Positions 56,151 to 64,000 of a DNA stretch of 64,000 bases are shown here, piece by piece; the stretch's first letter is position 1, and each line of letters opens with the position of its first letter. The translations under genes and the position numbers were made by a program. Below the pieces are notes generated by a model that saw nothing but the letters and a program-made list of their open reading frames with translations, had not been told where the DNA came from and ran no database searches. This DNA is from JAJEEA01 sp965243615 (GTDB taxonomy: Bacteria > Acidobacteriota > Vicinamibacteria > Vicinamibacterales > UBA8438), in the NCBI GenBank assembly GCA_965243615.1, contig CBDEVO010000003.1, positions 310,001 through 374,000 on the forward strand, read 5' to 3'.

Positions 56151-58271
56151 ATGCGCCACTCGCCCTCGATCGTCGCGATGACGTTGCTCGCCCTGCTCGC
56201 CGGGGCCGCGACCACCCACGGCCAGCCCGGCGACGCTGCCGGTCCCTGGCAGACCTACGACACCTCGGAGGGCGAGTGGCGCAGCTACGCCGGCGACGTC
56301 CGCGGCACCAAGTACTCGCCGCTCGACGAGATCGACGCCGGCAACTTCGCGGACCTCGAGATCGCCTGGGAGTGGACCACCGTCGACCGCATGGTGAGCC
56401 GGTCGACGCCGGGCGGCGGTGAGTGGTGGGCGCCCCTCGACACCATCGTCGACTCGCTCGTCGCCGACACCCCGGACCTCTACCGGCCCGGCCACCGGCC
56501 GATCCTGAGCCGGCTGCAGGCGACGCCGCTGATGGTGGGCGGGGTGCTCTACTTCAACACCCCGCTCTCGCAGGGCGTCGCCGTCGACGCGACGACCGGC
56601 GAGACCCTGTGGGTCCACAACCCGAAGGGCTACGAGGAAGGCACCCCGACCATGAGCAACCCGTGGTCGCAGCGGGGCGTGGCCTACTGGACCGACGGCG
56701 AGGGCGACGAGCGCATCTTCTGGGGCACCGGCAACGGCTACCTGATCTGCGTCGACGCGAAGACCGGCCGGTCGTGCCCCGACTTCGGCGGCGGGAGCGG
56801 CCGGGTCGACGCCATGGTGGGGCTGCCGCGGGCCGACCGCGACGAGCGCGACTACCTGAACGCGATGCTCTTCGGCATCCACTCGCCGCCCATCGTGGTC
56901 CGCGACCGCGTCATCCACGGCTCGCACGTCGCCGACCGCCGCATCACCAAGGAGGCGGTGCCGGGGTGGGTGCGCGCCTGGGACGTCCGCACCGGCGAGC
57001 ACGCGTGGGACTTCCACACCGTGCCCAACGGCACCGACGAGTTCGGCGTCGACACGTGGCTGAACGACTCGTGGCGCTACTCGGGCAACGCCAACGTGTG
57101 GTCGATGCTGGCCGGCGACAACGAGCTGGGCCACGTGTACCTGCCGACGGGGACGACGACAAACGACTACTACGGCGTCGACCGACTCGGCGACAACCTC
57201 TTCTCGGAGACCCTGATCGCGGTCGACGTCGAGACCGGGCAGCGGGTCTGGCACTTCCAGGCCGTCCACCACGGCCTGTGGGACTACGACTTCGCGACCC
57301 ATCCGAACCTGGTCGACGTCACCGTCGACGGGCGCGACGTCAAGGCGATCGCGCAGGTCAGCAAGCAGGGCTTCGTCTACGCGTTCGACCGGGTCACGGG
57401 CGAGCCGATATGGCCCATCGAGGAGCGCCCGGTGCCGACGGAGACGAACATGCCGGGCGAGGTGCCGTCCCCGACCCAGCCGTTCCCGACCAGGCCGGCC
57501 CCGTTCGACTACCAGGGCGTGGAGATCGACGACCTCATCGACTTCACGCCCGAGCTGCGCGCCATGGCCCTCGAGGCGGTCGAGGGCTTCCGGCTCGGGC
57601 CGCTGTTCACGCCCCTCGACCGTCCCATCGAGGGGGTAACGCTGGGCACCATCATGCGCCCGCCCCCCGGCGGCACCGCCGGCTGGTCCGGCGCCGCCGT
57701 CGACCCCGACACCGGCATGCTCTACATCCCGTCGCGCAACCAGCCCGCCGTCGTGTCGCTGTACTCGCCCGACCCCGCCCTCGGGGCCACCGTGACCTAC
57801 ACCCACGGAGCGCCGGAGGCCGACCGCCTGGCCGGGCGCGCCCCGCGCCGCACCCCCCGCATGCCGCAGGGGCTGCCCCTCGTCAAGCCGCCCTACTCGC
57901 GCATGACCGCCATCGACATGAACACCGGCGACCACGCGTGGTGGGTGCCCACCGGCGACGGCGACCGCTTCCGCAACCACCCCCTGCTGCGCGACCTCGA
58001 CCTGCCCCCGCTCGGCGGCGACAACGCCATCAACGGACCGCTGCTGACGAAGACGCTGCTGATCTACTGCCTCACCGCGGGGGGGAGCGACGGCGGGCCG
58101 CGCATCGTCGCCTACGACAAGACGAACGGCGCCGAGCTGGCGTCGGTGGACCTGCCGTCCGGCGCCATCGGCACCCCGATGACCTACGAGGTCGACGGCC
58201 GGCAGTACATCGCGCTGACGGTGGGCGGGGGGCCGAGGCTCATCGCCTTCGCGCTACCGGGCGGGGAATGA
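56151..58271 (+). CDS. Exported PQQ-dependent dehydrogenase (quinoprotein glucose/alcohol type)
   Basis: 706 residues with signal peptide (VAMTLLALLAGAATTHG). An eight-blade propeller with repeated tryptophan-docking strands (EWRSYAGDVRGTKYSPLDEI; GVAVDATTGETLWVHNP; LIAVDVETGQRVWHFQAVHH; HGLWDYDFATHPNLVDVTVD; VYAFDRVTGEPIWPIEERPV). HHGLWDYD is the hallmark of glucose-dehydrogenase-like quinoproteins. It oxidises a sugar or alcohol in the periplasm and passes electrons to the respiratory chain. No haem motif is present, so an external acceptor is needed. Confidence 0.9.
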   Translation: MRHSPSIVAMTLLALLAGAATTHGQPGDAAGPWQTYDTSEGEWRSYAGDVRGTKYSPLDEIDAGNFADLEIAWEWTTVDRMVSRSTPGGGEWWAPLDTIVDSLVADTPDLYRPGHRPILSRLQATPLMVGGVLYFNTPLSQGVAVDATTGETLWVHNPKGYEEGTPTMSNPWSQRGVAYWTDGEGDERIFWGTGNGYLICVDAKTGRSCPDFGGGSGRVDAMVGLPRADRDERDYLNAMLFGIHSPPIVVRDRVIHGSHVADRRITKEAVPGWVRAWDVRTGEHAWDFHTVPNGTDEFGVDTWLNDSWRYSGNANVWSMLAGDNELGHVYLPTGTTTNDYYGVDRLGDNLFSETLIAVDVETGQRVWHFQAVHHGLWDYDFATHPNLVDVTVDGRDVKAIAQVSKQGFVYAFDRVTGEPIWPIEERPVPTETNMPGEVPSPTQPFPTRPAPFDYQGVEIDDLIDFTPELRAMALEAVEGFRLGPLFTPLDRPIEGVTLGTIMRPPPGGTAGWSGAAVDPDTGMLYIPSRNQPAVVSLYSPDPALGATVTYTHGAPEADRLAGRAPRRTPRMPQGLPLVKPPYSRMTAIDMNTGDHAWWVPTGDGDRFRNHPLLRDLDLPPLGGDNAINGPLLTKTLLIYCLTAGGSDGGPRIVAYDKTNGAELASVDLPSGAIGTPMTYEVDGRQYIALTVGGGPRLIAFALPGGE

Positions 58272-58636
58272 CGGCGGATGCACAAGGACGCGTCGTGCGA
58301 GCGCGGGCGCTCGAAGCACGACGACCCGCGTGTGATCGCGCTCGCGGGAGCCACGTGCTGGTACAGGTATTGTGAACGGCAATGACGGTCCGCGGGGCTC
58401 GCCCTCGGTTCTCGTGAGGGAGGGTTCGGCCCCCCGTCGGCACGGTCGTTGCAGCGAGAAACGCCATGTGCAGTCGTCGCCGGCACGGACCCGACCGGAG
58501 ACCGGTATCGCGACCACAAGCTGCCAGTCTGCACCTGAAACGGCGCAGACTCCCGTGGATTGACTGGGCCAAGCGTAGACCGTAGGCGAGCTCGGCGCGC
58601 TGCTGCAGGCCACCCGGCTCGGATCGAGGCGTTGGC
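58272..58636. other. Region before the putative defence operon
   Basis: 365 bases without a gene, marking a drop in GC. A TATTGT-like -10 at about 58366 follows the AT-richer tggtacaggtattgtgaac. No repeats or recombinase site were recognised. It probably holds the operon promoter. Confidence 0.4.
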
Positions 58637-59722
58637 ATGGCCACAAGAACGACCGAGCGGGACACCACTGATTTCGTCTCGCCGGAAGAGCTGAACTTCG
58701 ATCTGTCGAACCCCCGGTTCGCCGACGAAGAACCGTTCGCGACGGACGAGGACATCGTGCGCTTCCTGGCGCAGCACGTGGATGTCGACGAGCTACTGCA
58801 GTCGATCCGATCCGCAGGGTACGTCGACTTCGAACCGCTGATCGTGCAACGCGATGGCAGGATCGTCCTGGAAGGGAACCGACGGTTGGCGGCGTTGCGA
58901 CTTCTGAGCGACGCATCTCTCAGGAGTAGACTCCGAATCCCCCTTCCCGAGGTCGACGATCCGAAAGCGCCGCCGACCCGCGTTCGCGTCAAGTGGGTCG
59001 ACAACCGTACCGACGCCCGCGCCTTCATCGGGTTCAAGCACATCAACGGACCGTTCAAGTGGGACGCGCTCGCGAAAGCCAAATTCGCGGCCGAGTGGTT
59101 CGAGAGCGGCGGGAACATCGCGACGATCAGCCGTACGCTCGGAGACAGCCACAACACCGTGCGCCGACTCGTCAACGGGTGGTACGCCCTGAAGCAGGCG
59201 AGCGAAGACGGTTTCGATCGGGAGGATCGCTCCAAGACCCGTTTCGCGTTCTCGCACCTGTACACGGCGCTGACCCGCGCGTCGGTGCGCGAGTTCCTGG
59301 GCCTGACCCCGGAGGATCTGTCGGCGCCGCCACGACCGAACCCTGTTCCTCCCGAGAACCGCGAAGAGTTGCAGACGCTCATGTCGTGGCTCTACGGCCA
59401 GGAGCGGCGAGGGGAGCCGGCCCTGATTCAGAGCCAGAACCCGAATCTGAATCAACTCAGCGACGTTCTCGGGAATGCCGAGGCGCAACAGATGCTGCTG
59501 GCCAAACGGGATCTACAGGCCGCCTTCGAACGTGTCGAACCCCCGTCGTCGCGGTTCTCGGACGCCCTGATGAAGGCAGCCAAGCAATGCGAGGATGCGA
59601 TGGCCGTCTCGGGCGCCTACGATGGCGACCCGACGCTGTACCGGGTCGCCGCGAACATGAACGAAACGACCGACAGTCTCGTCATCGTCATGCAGGCAAA
59701 GACCCGCGACAAGGGCAAGTGA
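58637..59722 (+). CDS. ParB-like (ParB/Srx fold) DNA-binding protein of a putative defence operon
   Basis: 361 residues. The N-terminal ParB-like fold is clear: EELNFDLSNPRF, DELLQSIRSAGYVDFEPLIV, IVLEGNRRLAALRLLSD (in the place of the GERR box) and FIGFKHINGPFKWDALAKAK. Residues about 155-185 form a helix-turn-helix (GGNIATISRTLGDSHNTVRR). The rest is helical and unrecognised. Such proteins bind DNA and, in ParB, CTP; similar folds include nucleases. Its stop overlaps the next ATG (TGATG). Codon use is less GC-biased than upstream genes, which suggests acquisition. Confidence 0.72.
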   Translation: MATRTTERDTTDFVSPEELNFDLSNPRFADEEPFATDEDIVRFLAQHVDVDELLQSIRSAGYVDFEPLIVQRDGRIVLEGNRRLAALRLLSDASLRSRLRIPLPEVDDPKAPPTRVRVKWVDNRTDARAFIGFKHINGPFKWDALAKAKFAAEWFESGGNIATISRTLGDSHNTVRRLVNGWYALKQASEDGFDREDRSKTRFAFSHLYTALTRASVREFLGLTPEDLSAPPRPNPVPPENREELQTLMSWLYGQERRGEPALIQSQNPNLNQLSDVLGNAEAQQMLLAKRDLQAAFERVEPPSSRFSDALMKAAKQCEDAMAVSGAYDGDPTLYRVAANMNETTDSLVIVMQAKTRDKGK

Positions 59723-60777
59723 TGGCGACCATGTTCATCACGCCGCCAGAGCAGAATCACACGCGGAGCGCCAACGCCGACTGGATGGAGCTTCAGGCCC
59801 TGCGAGCCGCCGACCGGCGATCGACCGTCGGGGACATCATCGGGATCTTCGACATCAACGACGATGCGGCCGGCGCCCGCCCGAGTGACGACCCGCATGA
59901 AGAGTCGATTCTGGATGCAGGACGGAACCATCTCATCGACCATCTGTTCGACGAACTGCAGTATCGGGCGCGGGTGCTCGGTGACTCATATCCGTTCATC
60001 ATCGAGACCAATCCGCCTGCGCTCGCCCGAATCCCAGACGTCACGTCGACGCCCGGCCGCGTCGTGTATCTCTTCTGTCTGCTGGCCTCAGCCATCCGAG
60101 AGAGGCGGCTCCAGCCCGTGGAACTGACCGCGCCCGCGCAAGCGCGAATCGCCAACGTGTTCCAGGTGTGCGCGTCCCTCGCGGCGGGGGGCTACATCGT
60201 CGGCGACGCGGTCTCCTTCGGTTTCCCACGCCCGGACGGCAGCGATTTCCGGTCCGCGCTCCGCGACACCTACCGGCGATTCGGAGCCGGGGTGGTCCAG
60301 CAGACGATACCGGCAGGGTGGCCGACTTCGGCAAAGGACGACGGGATCGACGTCATCGCCTGGCGGCACCACCCCGATCGCATGCCCGGAAAGCTCTATC
60401 TGCTCGGCCAATGCGCATCCGGACGCAACTGGCGCGAGAAGTCAGCGGTGGATCGGATACCGCAGTTCCACGGCTGGTTCACTACTCCGCCCGCCACACA
60501 CTGCCTGCCGTCGATGTTCATTCCGTTCACGCTGCACCGCGACCTCCCGGACGATCCGACGACCACGTTCGACACGATGCTCGCCAACCGGCACCTTCGC
60601 GACGAACAGCGATACGGCATCGTTTTCGATCGATTCCGGATCGCGCACTTCGCAGACGCATGTCTGGACTCGGCGGCCGACGAATCCACTGGCGTGGACG
60701 GCCGGGACCGGTTCAACGACGTCGAGACGTGGGTGAAGACCCTGCTGGAGATTCCCGAGTTCATTGAATCGGCATGA
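59722..60777 (+). CDS. Putative PD-(D/E)xK-like nuclease of the same operon
   Basis: 351 residues, no named family recognised. The C-terminal half holds SAKDDGIDVIAWRHHPDRMP, then KLYLLGQCASGRNWREK. Asp in DGIDVIAW and Gln in the following strand (LLGQC) match the layout of restriction-enzyme active sites (D...Q-x-K), although the usual Lys after QC is missing and may be supplied by REK. The N-terminal half (DAGRNHLIDHLFDELQYRAR, VVYLFCLLASAIRE) is helical. It is coupled on both sides (TGATG, ATGA). Confidence 0.55.
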   Translation: MATMFITPPEQNHTRSANADWMELQALRAADRRSTVGDIIGIFDINDDAAGARPSDDPHEESILDAGRNHLIDHLFDELQYRARVLGDSYPFIIETNPPALARIPDVTSTPGRVVYLFCLLASAIRERRLQPVELTAPAQARIANVFQVCASLAAGGYIVGDAVSFGFPRPDGSDFRSALRDTYRRFGAGVVQQTIPAGWPTSAKDDGIDVIAWRHHPDRMPGKLYLLGQCASGRNWREKSAVDRIPQFHGWFTTPPATHCLPSMFIPFTLHRDLPDDPTTTFDTMLANRHLRDEQRYGIVFDRFRIAHFADACLDSAADESTGVDGRDRFNDVETWVKTLLEIPEFIESA

Positions 60778-61868
60778 GACATCCGCTCCACTCGATCTGT
60801 CCGTACTTCGCGATGTTCCCGGAGGACTTCGTCGCACGGCAGATCTACGCCTACACGCGGCGGGGCGATGTGATCTTCGATCCGTTCAGCGGCCGGGGCA
60901 CGACCGTGTTCGAGAGCCTCCTGAACGGGCGTACGGCGGCAGGCGTGGACATCAATCCCGTCGCGGCGTGCATCTCGGGGGCCAAGGCGGACGCGCCGGC
61001 GCTGGCTTCAGTCGAGAGGCGGCTGCGTCGACTCGAGGAGATGCAGCGGCAGGCGCAGCCCGTCCCCACGCCTGCCGGCGATTTCTTCTCCGCGTGTTTC
61101 CATCCGCGGACGCTCCAGCAGCTTCTGTTTCTGCGGACTCGACTCGACTGGGAACGCACCCGCGTCGACCGCTTCATCGCCGCGGTCGTGCTGGGCTGCC
61201 TGCACGGCGAGTCGCACAAGTCGCGCAATTGCCTGAGCAACCGGATGCCGCGCACCATCAGCACCAAGCCGGACTATTCGGTGCGCTGGTGGACGGAGAA
61301 GGGGTACTCGGCGCCCGAGCGGGACGTGTTCGCGGTAGCGCATCGCATGGCTCGTTACCGGCTGCAGCATCCCCGGGCGCCGCTACGGGGCGCCGTCAGG
61401 CGCCGGGACGCGCGTCGCGCCGCCGCCGGTTTCCCGAAGCTGCGGGGCGCCGTAGCCCTGATGGTCACATCGCCGCCATACCTCGACACGACGCACCATG
61501 CCGAAGACCAGTGGCTCCGGTTGTGGTTCCTCGGGGGGCCCGAACGGCCCACCTCGCGGACGGCCGGCGACGACCGCCACACGAACCTCGGGGCGTACTG
61601 GCGGTTCCTGACCGAGGCTTGGGCGGGCTGTGCAACGCTGCTACGAGACGACGCCGTCATCGTTGTCCGAATCGGCGGCACGCGCGTCGACAAGGACGAT
61701 CTCCTGGCTGGACTCCGGCAGTCGCTCACCGACGGGCTCGCCGGATTCGAGGTCCGCACGCTGCATGCGGGCGCCACGACCGCCATCAGGAATCGGCAGA
61801 CCAACGTGTTCCGGCCAGGAACCACGCGGGACCGATTCGAACACGATTTCGCCTTCAGCCTCCAGTGA
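60774..61868 (+). CDS. DNA methyltransferase (N4-cytosine or N6-adenine type)
   Basis: 364 residues. The SAM-binding motif is VIFDPFSGRGTT (residues 33-44), followed by AAGVDINPVAA. The catalytic motif is TSPPY near residue 235 and fits an amino-methyltransferase. The start (HPLHSICPYFAMFPEDFVAR) corresponds to motif X, giving the order X-I-IV with about 190 residues between I and IV, where target recognition may lie. It is the third gene of the operon (ATGA overlap) and presumably protects host DNA from the neighbouring nuclease (inference). Confidence 0.82.
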   Translation: MRHPLHSICPYFAMFPEDFVARQIYAYTRRGDVIFDPFSGRGTTVFESLLNGRTAAGVDINPVAACISGAKADAPALASVERRLRRLEEMQRQAQPVPTPAGDFFSACFHPRTLQQLLFLRTRLDWERTRVDRFIAAVVLGCLHGESHKSRNCLSNRMPRTISTKPDYSVRWWTEKGYSAPERDVFAVAHRMARYRLQHPRAPLRGAVRRRDARRAAAGFPKLRGAVALMVTSPPYLDTTHHAEDQWLRLWFLGGPERPTSRTAGDDRHTNLGAYWRFLTEAWAGCATLLRDDAVIVVRIGGTRVDKDDLLAGLRQSLTDGLAGFEVRTLHAGATTAIRNRQTNVFRPGTTRDRFEHDFAFSLQ

Positions 61869-62028
61869 CGCAAGGACACCGTCCCGAGACGCGTTCCGGC
61901 CAACGAGCCATGGGCTGCGGGCCGGCTCGGCTCGCCGTATCGCGGATGCCGGGCGACGCGGCAACGGCCGGGGCGGTGAACGGCTGGGAGCGACCGCGTC
62001 GCGGCGGCAAACGGTACCGGGACGGGAT

Positions 62029-62102
62029 TGGCTGGGAGGCAGGGATTCGAACCCCGATTCCACGGTCCAGAGCCGCGTGTCCTACCATTGAACGACCTCC
62101 CA
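62029..62102 (-). tRNA. tRNA-Gln (anticodon CUG)
   Basis: A full cloverleaf: acceptor TGGGAGG pairs with CCTCCCA, the D-arm has TTCAATGGTAGGA, the anticodon stem CGCGG/CCGTG encloses loop CTCTGGA (anticodon CTG), the T-loop is GGTTCGAATCC, and CCA is encoded. It reads CAG. It sits between the methyltransferase operon and the rhomboid gene, a typical boundary for inserted DNA. Confidence 0.95.
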
Positions 62103-62128
62103 GCAATGGCAAGACTCCCATTATACCG

Positions 62129-63328
62129 TCAGAGCCGGTTGAGCTGGAACTTCTCCAGGGCCGCGGCCTCGGCCAGCCCCTCGCGGGCCTGCGCCTCGAT
62201 CTCGGGATCGGGGTCGAGGGCCAGGGCCTCGAGCAGGTGCTGCCTGGCCGCGGTGGGCTCGCCGAAGGTGCGCATCTGCAGCAGCCCCGCCCCGAGATGG
62301 GCCGCGGCGGTGGTGGACGAGACGGGATGGTCGCGGACATGCCGTTCGAAGAGGGCGAGGGCGGCGTGGGGATGTCCCCCGGCCGCCATCCACGTCCCGA
62401 GCATCATCGAGTGCCGCTCCCCGAGGAGACGCCGGGTCTCGGCCGACGACAACTGGACGTAGCGCCGCGCCGCGTTCTCGAAGTCGCCGTCCTCGACGAG
62501 GGCGGCGATGGTGCCGGGCGGCGGAGGCGCGGCATCGTGGTCCGCCGCCCCGGCCGGCGCGGATCGCGCGGACCGCAGCCTGAGGTTGACGATCCAGGCG
62601 GCGAGGAGACCGACGAGGAACCCGCCGAGGTGAGCGCCGTGGGCGTCGCTGCCGGCCCCCGCGCCCGCCGACACCAGGAACGGCAGCAGGTTCTGGACGA
62701 GCACGAAGAAGGCGAGGACGGCGCGCGCGGAGATGCGCACGACGTTCATGAAGAACGGGAACACCATCACCCAGAGTCGGACGCGGTTGCGGGGGAACCA
62801 GACGAAGTAGAGGCCGGCGAGGCCGAAGATGGCGCCCGAAGAGCCGAGCAGGGGGGCGTCCGTGCGGCCCGACAACAGGGTCTGGAAGGCGGTGGCGGCA
62901 ATCCCGGTCCCGACGTAGGCGGCGAGGAACCGGGCCCGGCCCAGCCGGTGCTCGACGTTGTCGCCGCAGATCCACAGGAACAGCATGTTGCCGAGGAGAT
63001 GGAGGAACCCCGCGTGCAGGAACATGGCGGTGAAGAGCGTCGCGAGGCCGGGCTCGGCCGCGCGGAACCCCCACCGGTAGACGAACAGGTCGTACGCGGT
63101 GATCTGCAGGTACATCGCCGCGACGTCGCCGCGCGAGACCGGTTCCCCCAGCGCCTCGACCCAGGCGCGCAGATACTCCTGGACCATCGGGTCCGCCCAC
63201 TCCGGACGAACGGATCCGAGCGGCAGGGTGATGAGGACGTAGGCGGCGCAGTTGACGAGGATGAGGGCGTACGTCAGCAGCGGCGTTCCGGGCGGATTGG
63301 GCTCGTCCCCCAGCGGCAGCACGAACAT
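62129..63328 (-). CDS. Rhomboid-family intramembrane serine protease with C-terminal TPR-like region
   Basis: 399 residues. A six-to-seven-helix rhomboid core has the catalytic Ser in LLGSSGAIFGLAGLYFVWFP and His in DAHGAHLGGFLVGLLAAW, and the HxxxN oxyanion region FLHAGFLHLLGNMLFLW. After residue 260 a soluble helical region (FENAARRYVQLSSAETRRLL; HPHAALALFERHVRDHPVSS) looks like TPR repeats. Rhomboids cut membrane proteins. The start is ATG 63328, divergent from the glycosylase gene. Confidence 0.9.
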   Translation of the reverse strand: MFVLPLGDEPNPPGTPLLTYALILVNCAAYVLITLPLGSVRPEWADPMVQEYLRAWVEALGEPVSRGDVAAMYLQITAYDLFVYRWGFRAAEPGLATLFTAMFLHAGFLHLLGNMLFLWICGDNVEHRLGRARFLAAYVGTGIAATAFQTLLSGRTDAPLLGSSGAIFGLAGLYFVWFPRNRVRLWVMVFPFFMNVVRISARAVLAFFVLVQNLLPFLVSAGAGAGSDAHGAHLGGFLVGLLAAWIVNLRLRSARSAPAGAADHDAAPPPPGTIAALVEDGDFENAARRYVQLSSAETRRLLGERHSMMLGTWMAAGGHPHAALALFERHVRDHPVSSTTAAAHLGAGLLQMRTFGEPTAARQHLLEALALDPDPEIEAQAREGLAEAAALEKFQLNRL

Positions 63329-63390
63329 GGCTTCCCGCCGATTCTACCTGCCGGCAGCCGCTCCGGAACGGGGCGACCCGCGGCGGCACC

Positions 63391-64000
63391 ATGACCGGAC
63401 CGTCGACCTCGCACCTGTGCGGGCGGCTGACGCGGCGGCGCTTCCTCGAGGGCGTGGCCGCGCTCGCCGCCGCCGATCCGCAACTCGGGCGCGTGGTGGC
63501 GCGCTTCGGACCGCCGGCCCTGCGGACGCGCAAGCCGGGGTACGAGGCCCTCGTGCAGATCGTGCTCGAGCAGCAGGTGTCGCTCGCCTCGGGGCGGACC
63601 ACCTTCGCGCGGCTGCGGGACGCCTGCGGCGGCGAGATCACCCCCGACGCCGCGGCCGGCCTGGGCGCGCCGGCGCTGAAGGCGGCCGGGGTCAGCCGGC
63701 AGAAGGCGGGCTATTGCCAGGAGATCGCCCGCCGCATCCTCGACGGCGACCTCGACCTGAAGGCCCTGGGCCGCGCCGACGACGACGCGGTCCGCGAGCG
63801 GCTGATGCGCATTCGCGGCATCGGACCGTGGACGGCCGACATCTATCTGATGACGGCGCTGGGCCGACCCGACGTCTGGCCCGACGGCGACCTCGCGCTC
63901 GCCGCGGCGGCGCAGCAGGTCAAGAAGCTGGGGGAACGGCCCGACGCCCGTCGCCTGCGGGAGATGGCCGCGGACTGGGCGCCCTGGCGGACGGTCGCCG
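63391..64000 (+). CDS. DNA-3-methyladenine glycosylase, AlkA type (3' end outside window)
   Basis: The first 203 residues of an HhH-GPD base-excision glycosylase. Substrate-pocket segment FLEGVAALAAADPQLGRVV, then YEALVQIVLEQQVSLASGRT, the helix-hairpin-helix LMRIRGIGPWTADIYLM and the catalytic Asp in WPDGDLAL. It removes alkylated purines from DNA. The N-terminal domain of E. coli AlkA is absent, as in the short class. The C-terminus runs off the right edge. Confidence 0.9.
   Translation, partial: MTGPSTSHLCGRLTRRRFLEGVAALAAADPQLGRVVARFGPPALRTRKPGYEALVQIVLEQQVSLASGRTTFARLRDACGGEITPDAAAGLGAPALKAAGVSRQKAGYCQEIARRILDGDLDLKALGRADDDAVRERLMRIRGIGPWTADIYLMTALGRPDVWPDGDLALAAAAQQVKKLGERPDARRLREMAADWAPWRTVA

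Noticed and set aside
58272..58636. Minus-strand frame ending QRAELAYGLRLAQSIHGSL as a gene remnant
   Set aside because: No consistent family pattern and no start; left as unassigned.
61869..62028. Attachment-site duplication next to tRNA-Gln
   Set aside because: I looked for a repeated tRNA 3' end near 58.3-58.6 kb and saw none; no integrase gene is present.

Overview
The window is GC-rich (about 70%) chromosomal DNA. It most resembles an environmental Acidobacteriota genome of the Vicinamibacteria/Solibacter kind. That is an inference from gene content: DUF1587/1592/1588/1585 haem proteins joined to DUF1552, three members of a secreted 'DG.PD.SGIW' family of unknown function, a PQQ dehydrogenase, a tannase-like esterase, DUF3179, and cytochrome c/copper-monooxygenase fusions. 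No rRNA, prophage, complete transposase or CRISPR array was seen.

Layout. 1-12.8 kb is housekeeping: glnS (cut by the window edge), gltX, an esterase, an aldo/keto reductase, hflK-hflC, a CNNM/CBS protein with an ABC exporter, a PEGA surface protein and an OsmC protein. 12.9-20 kb holds a ferredoxin-NADP reductase, an ankyrin protein, a fused UPF0175-MazE antitoxin with a truncated MazF, and a giant DUF1592-DUF1552 fusion. 20-27 kb is an accessory, decaying island: HicAB with a broken hicA, an antitoxin-like protein without its toxin, HNH and restriction-enzyme remnants, a duplicated Uma2 5' end, a J-domain/Sel1 operon and BrnTA. 26.8-39 kb holds an ECF sigma/anti-sigma/Spy-like operon, exported proteins, a PEP-mutase-like protein, FabV, a Sel1 lipoprotein, DUF420, a TIGR01777 epimerase, an orphan HigA and a beta-lactamase-fold protein lacking its catalytic Ser and Lys. 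39-46 kb is a glycan operon: PIG-L deacetylase, sodium/solute symporter, GH4 glycosidase. 45.7-47.1 kb carries decayed copies of a tannase gene and the GH4 gene. 47-58 kb holds two Tat-exported aminotransferases, two more secreted paralogues, the intact tannase, DUF3179 and the PQQ dehydrogenase. 58.6-61.9 kb is a tight three-gene operon (ParB-like protein, putative nuclease, DNA methyltransferase) that looks like an undescribed restriction/defence module. It is followed by tRNA-Gln(CUG), a rhomboid protease and an AlkA-type glycosylase cut by the right edge.

The best candidate for a new system is the 58.6-61.9 kb operon. A second theme is unusually dense gene fusion, truncation and local duplication: at least three fusion or deletion junctions lie within about 2 kb (16.0-17.7 kb), there are decayed copies of five gene types, and two families of short dispersed repeats. 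In a metagenome-derived contig some of these could be assembly joins, so read-level checks are named.
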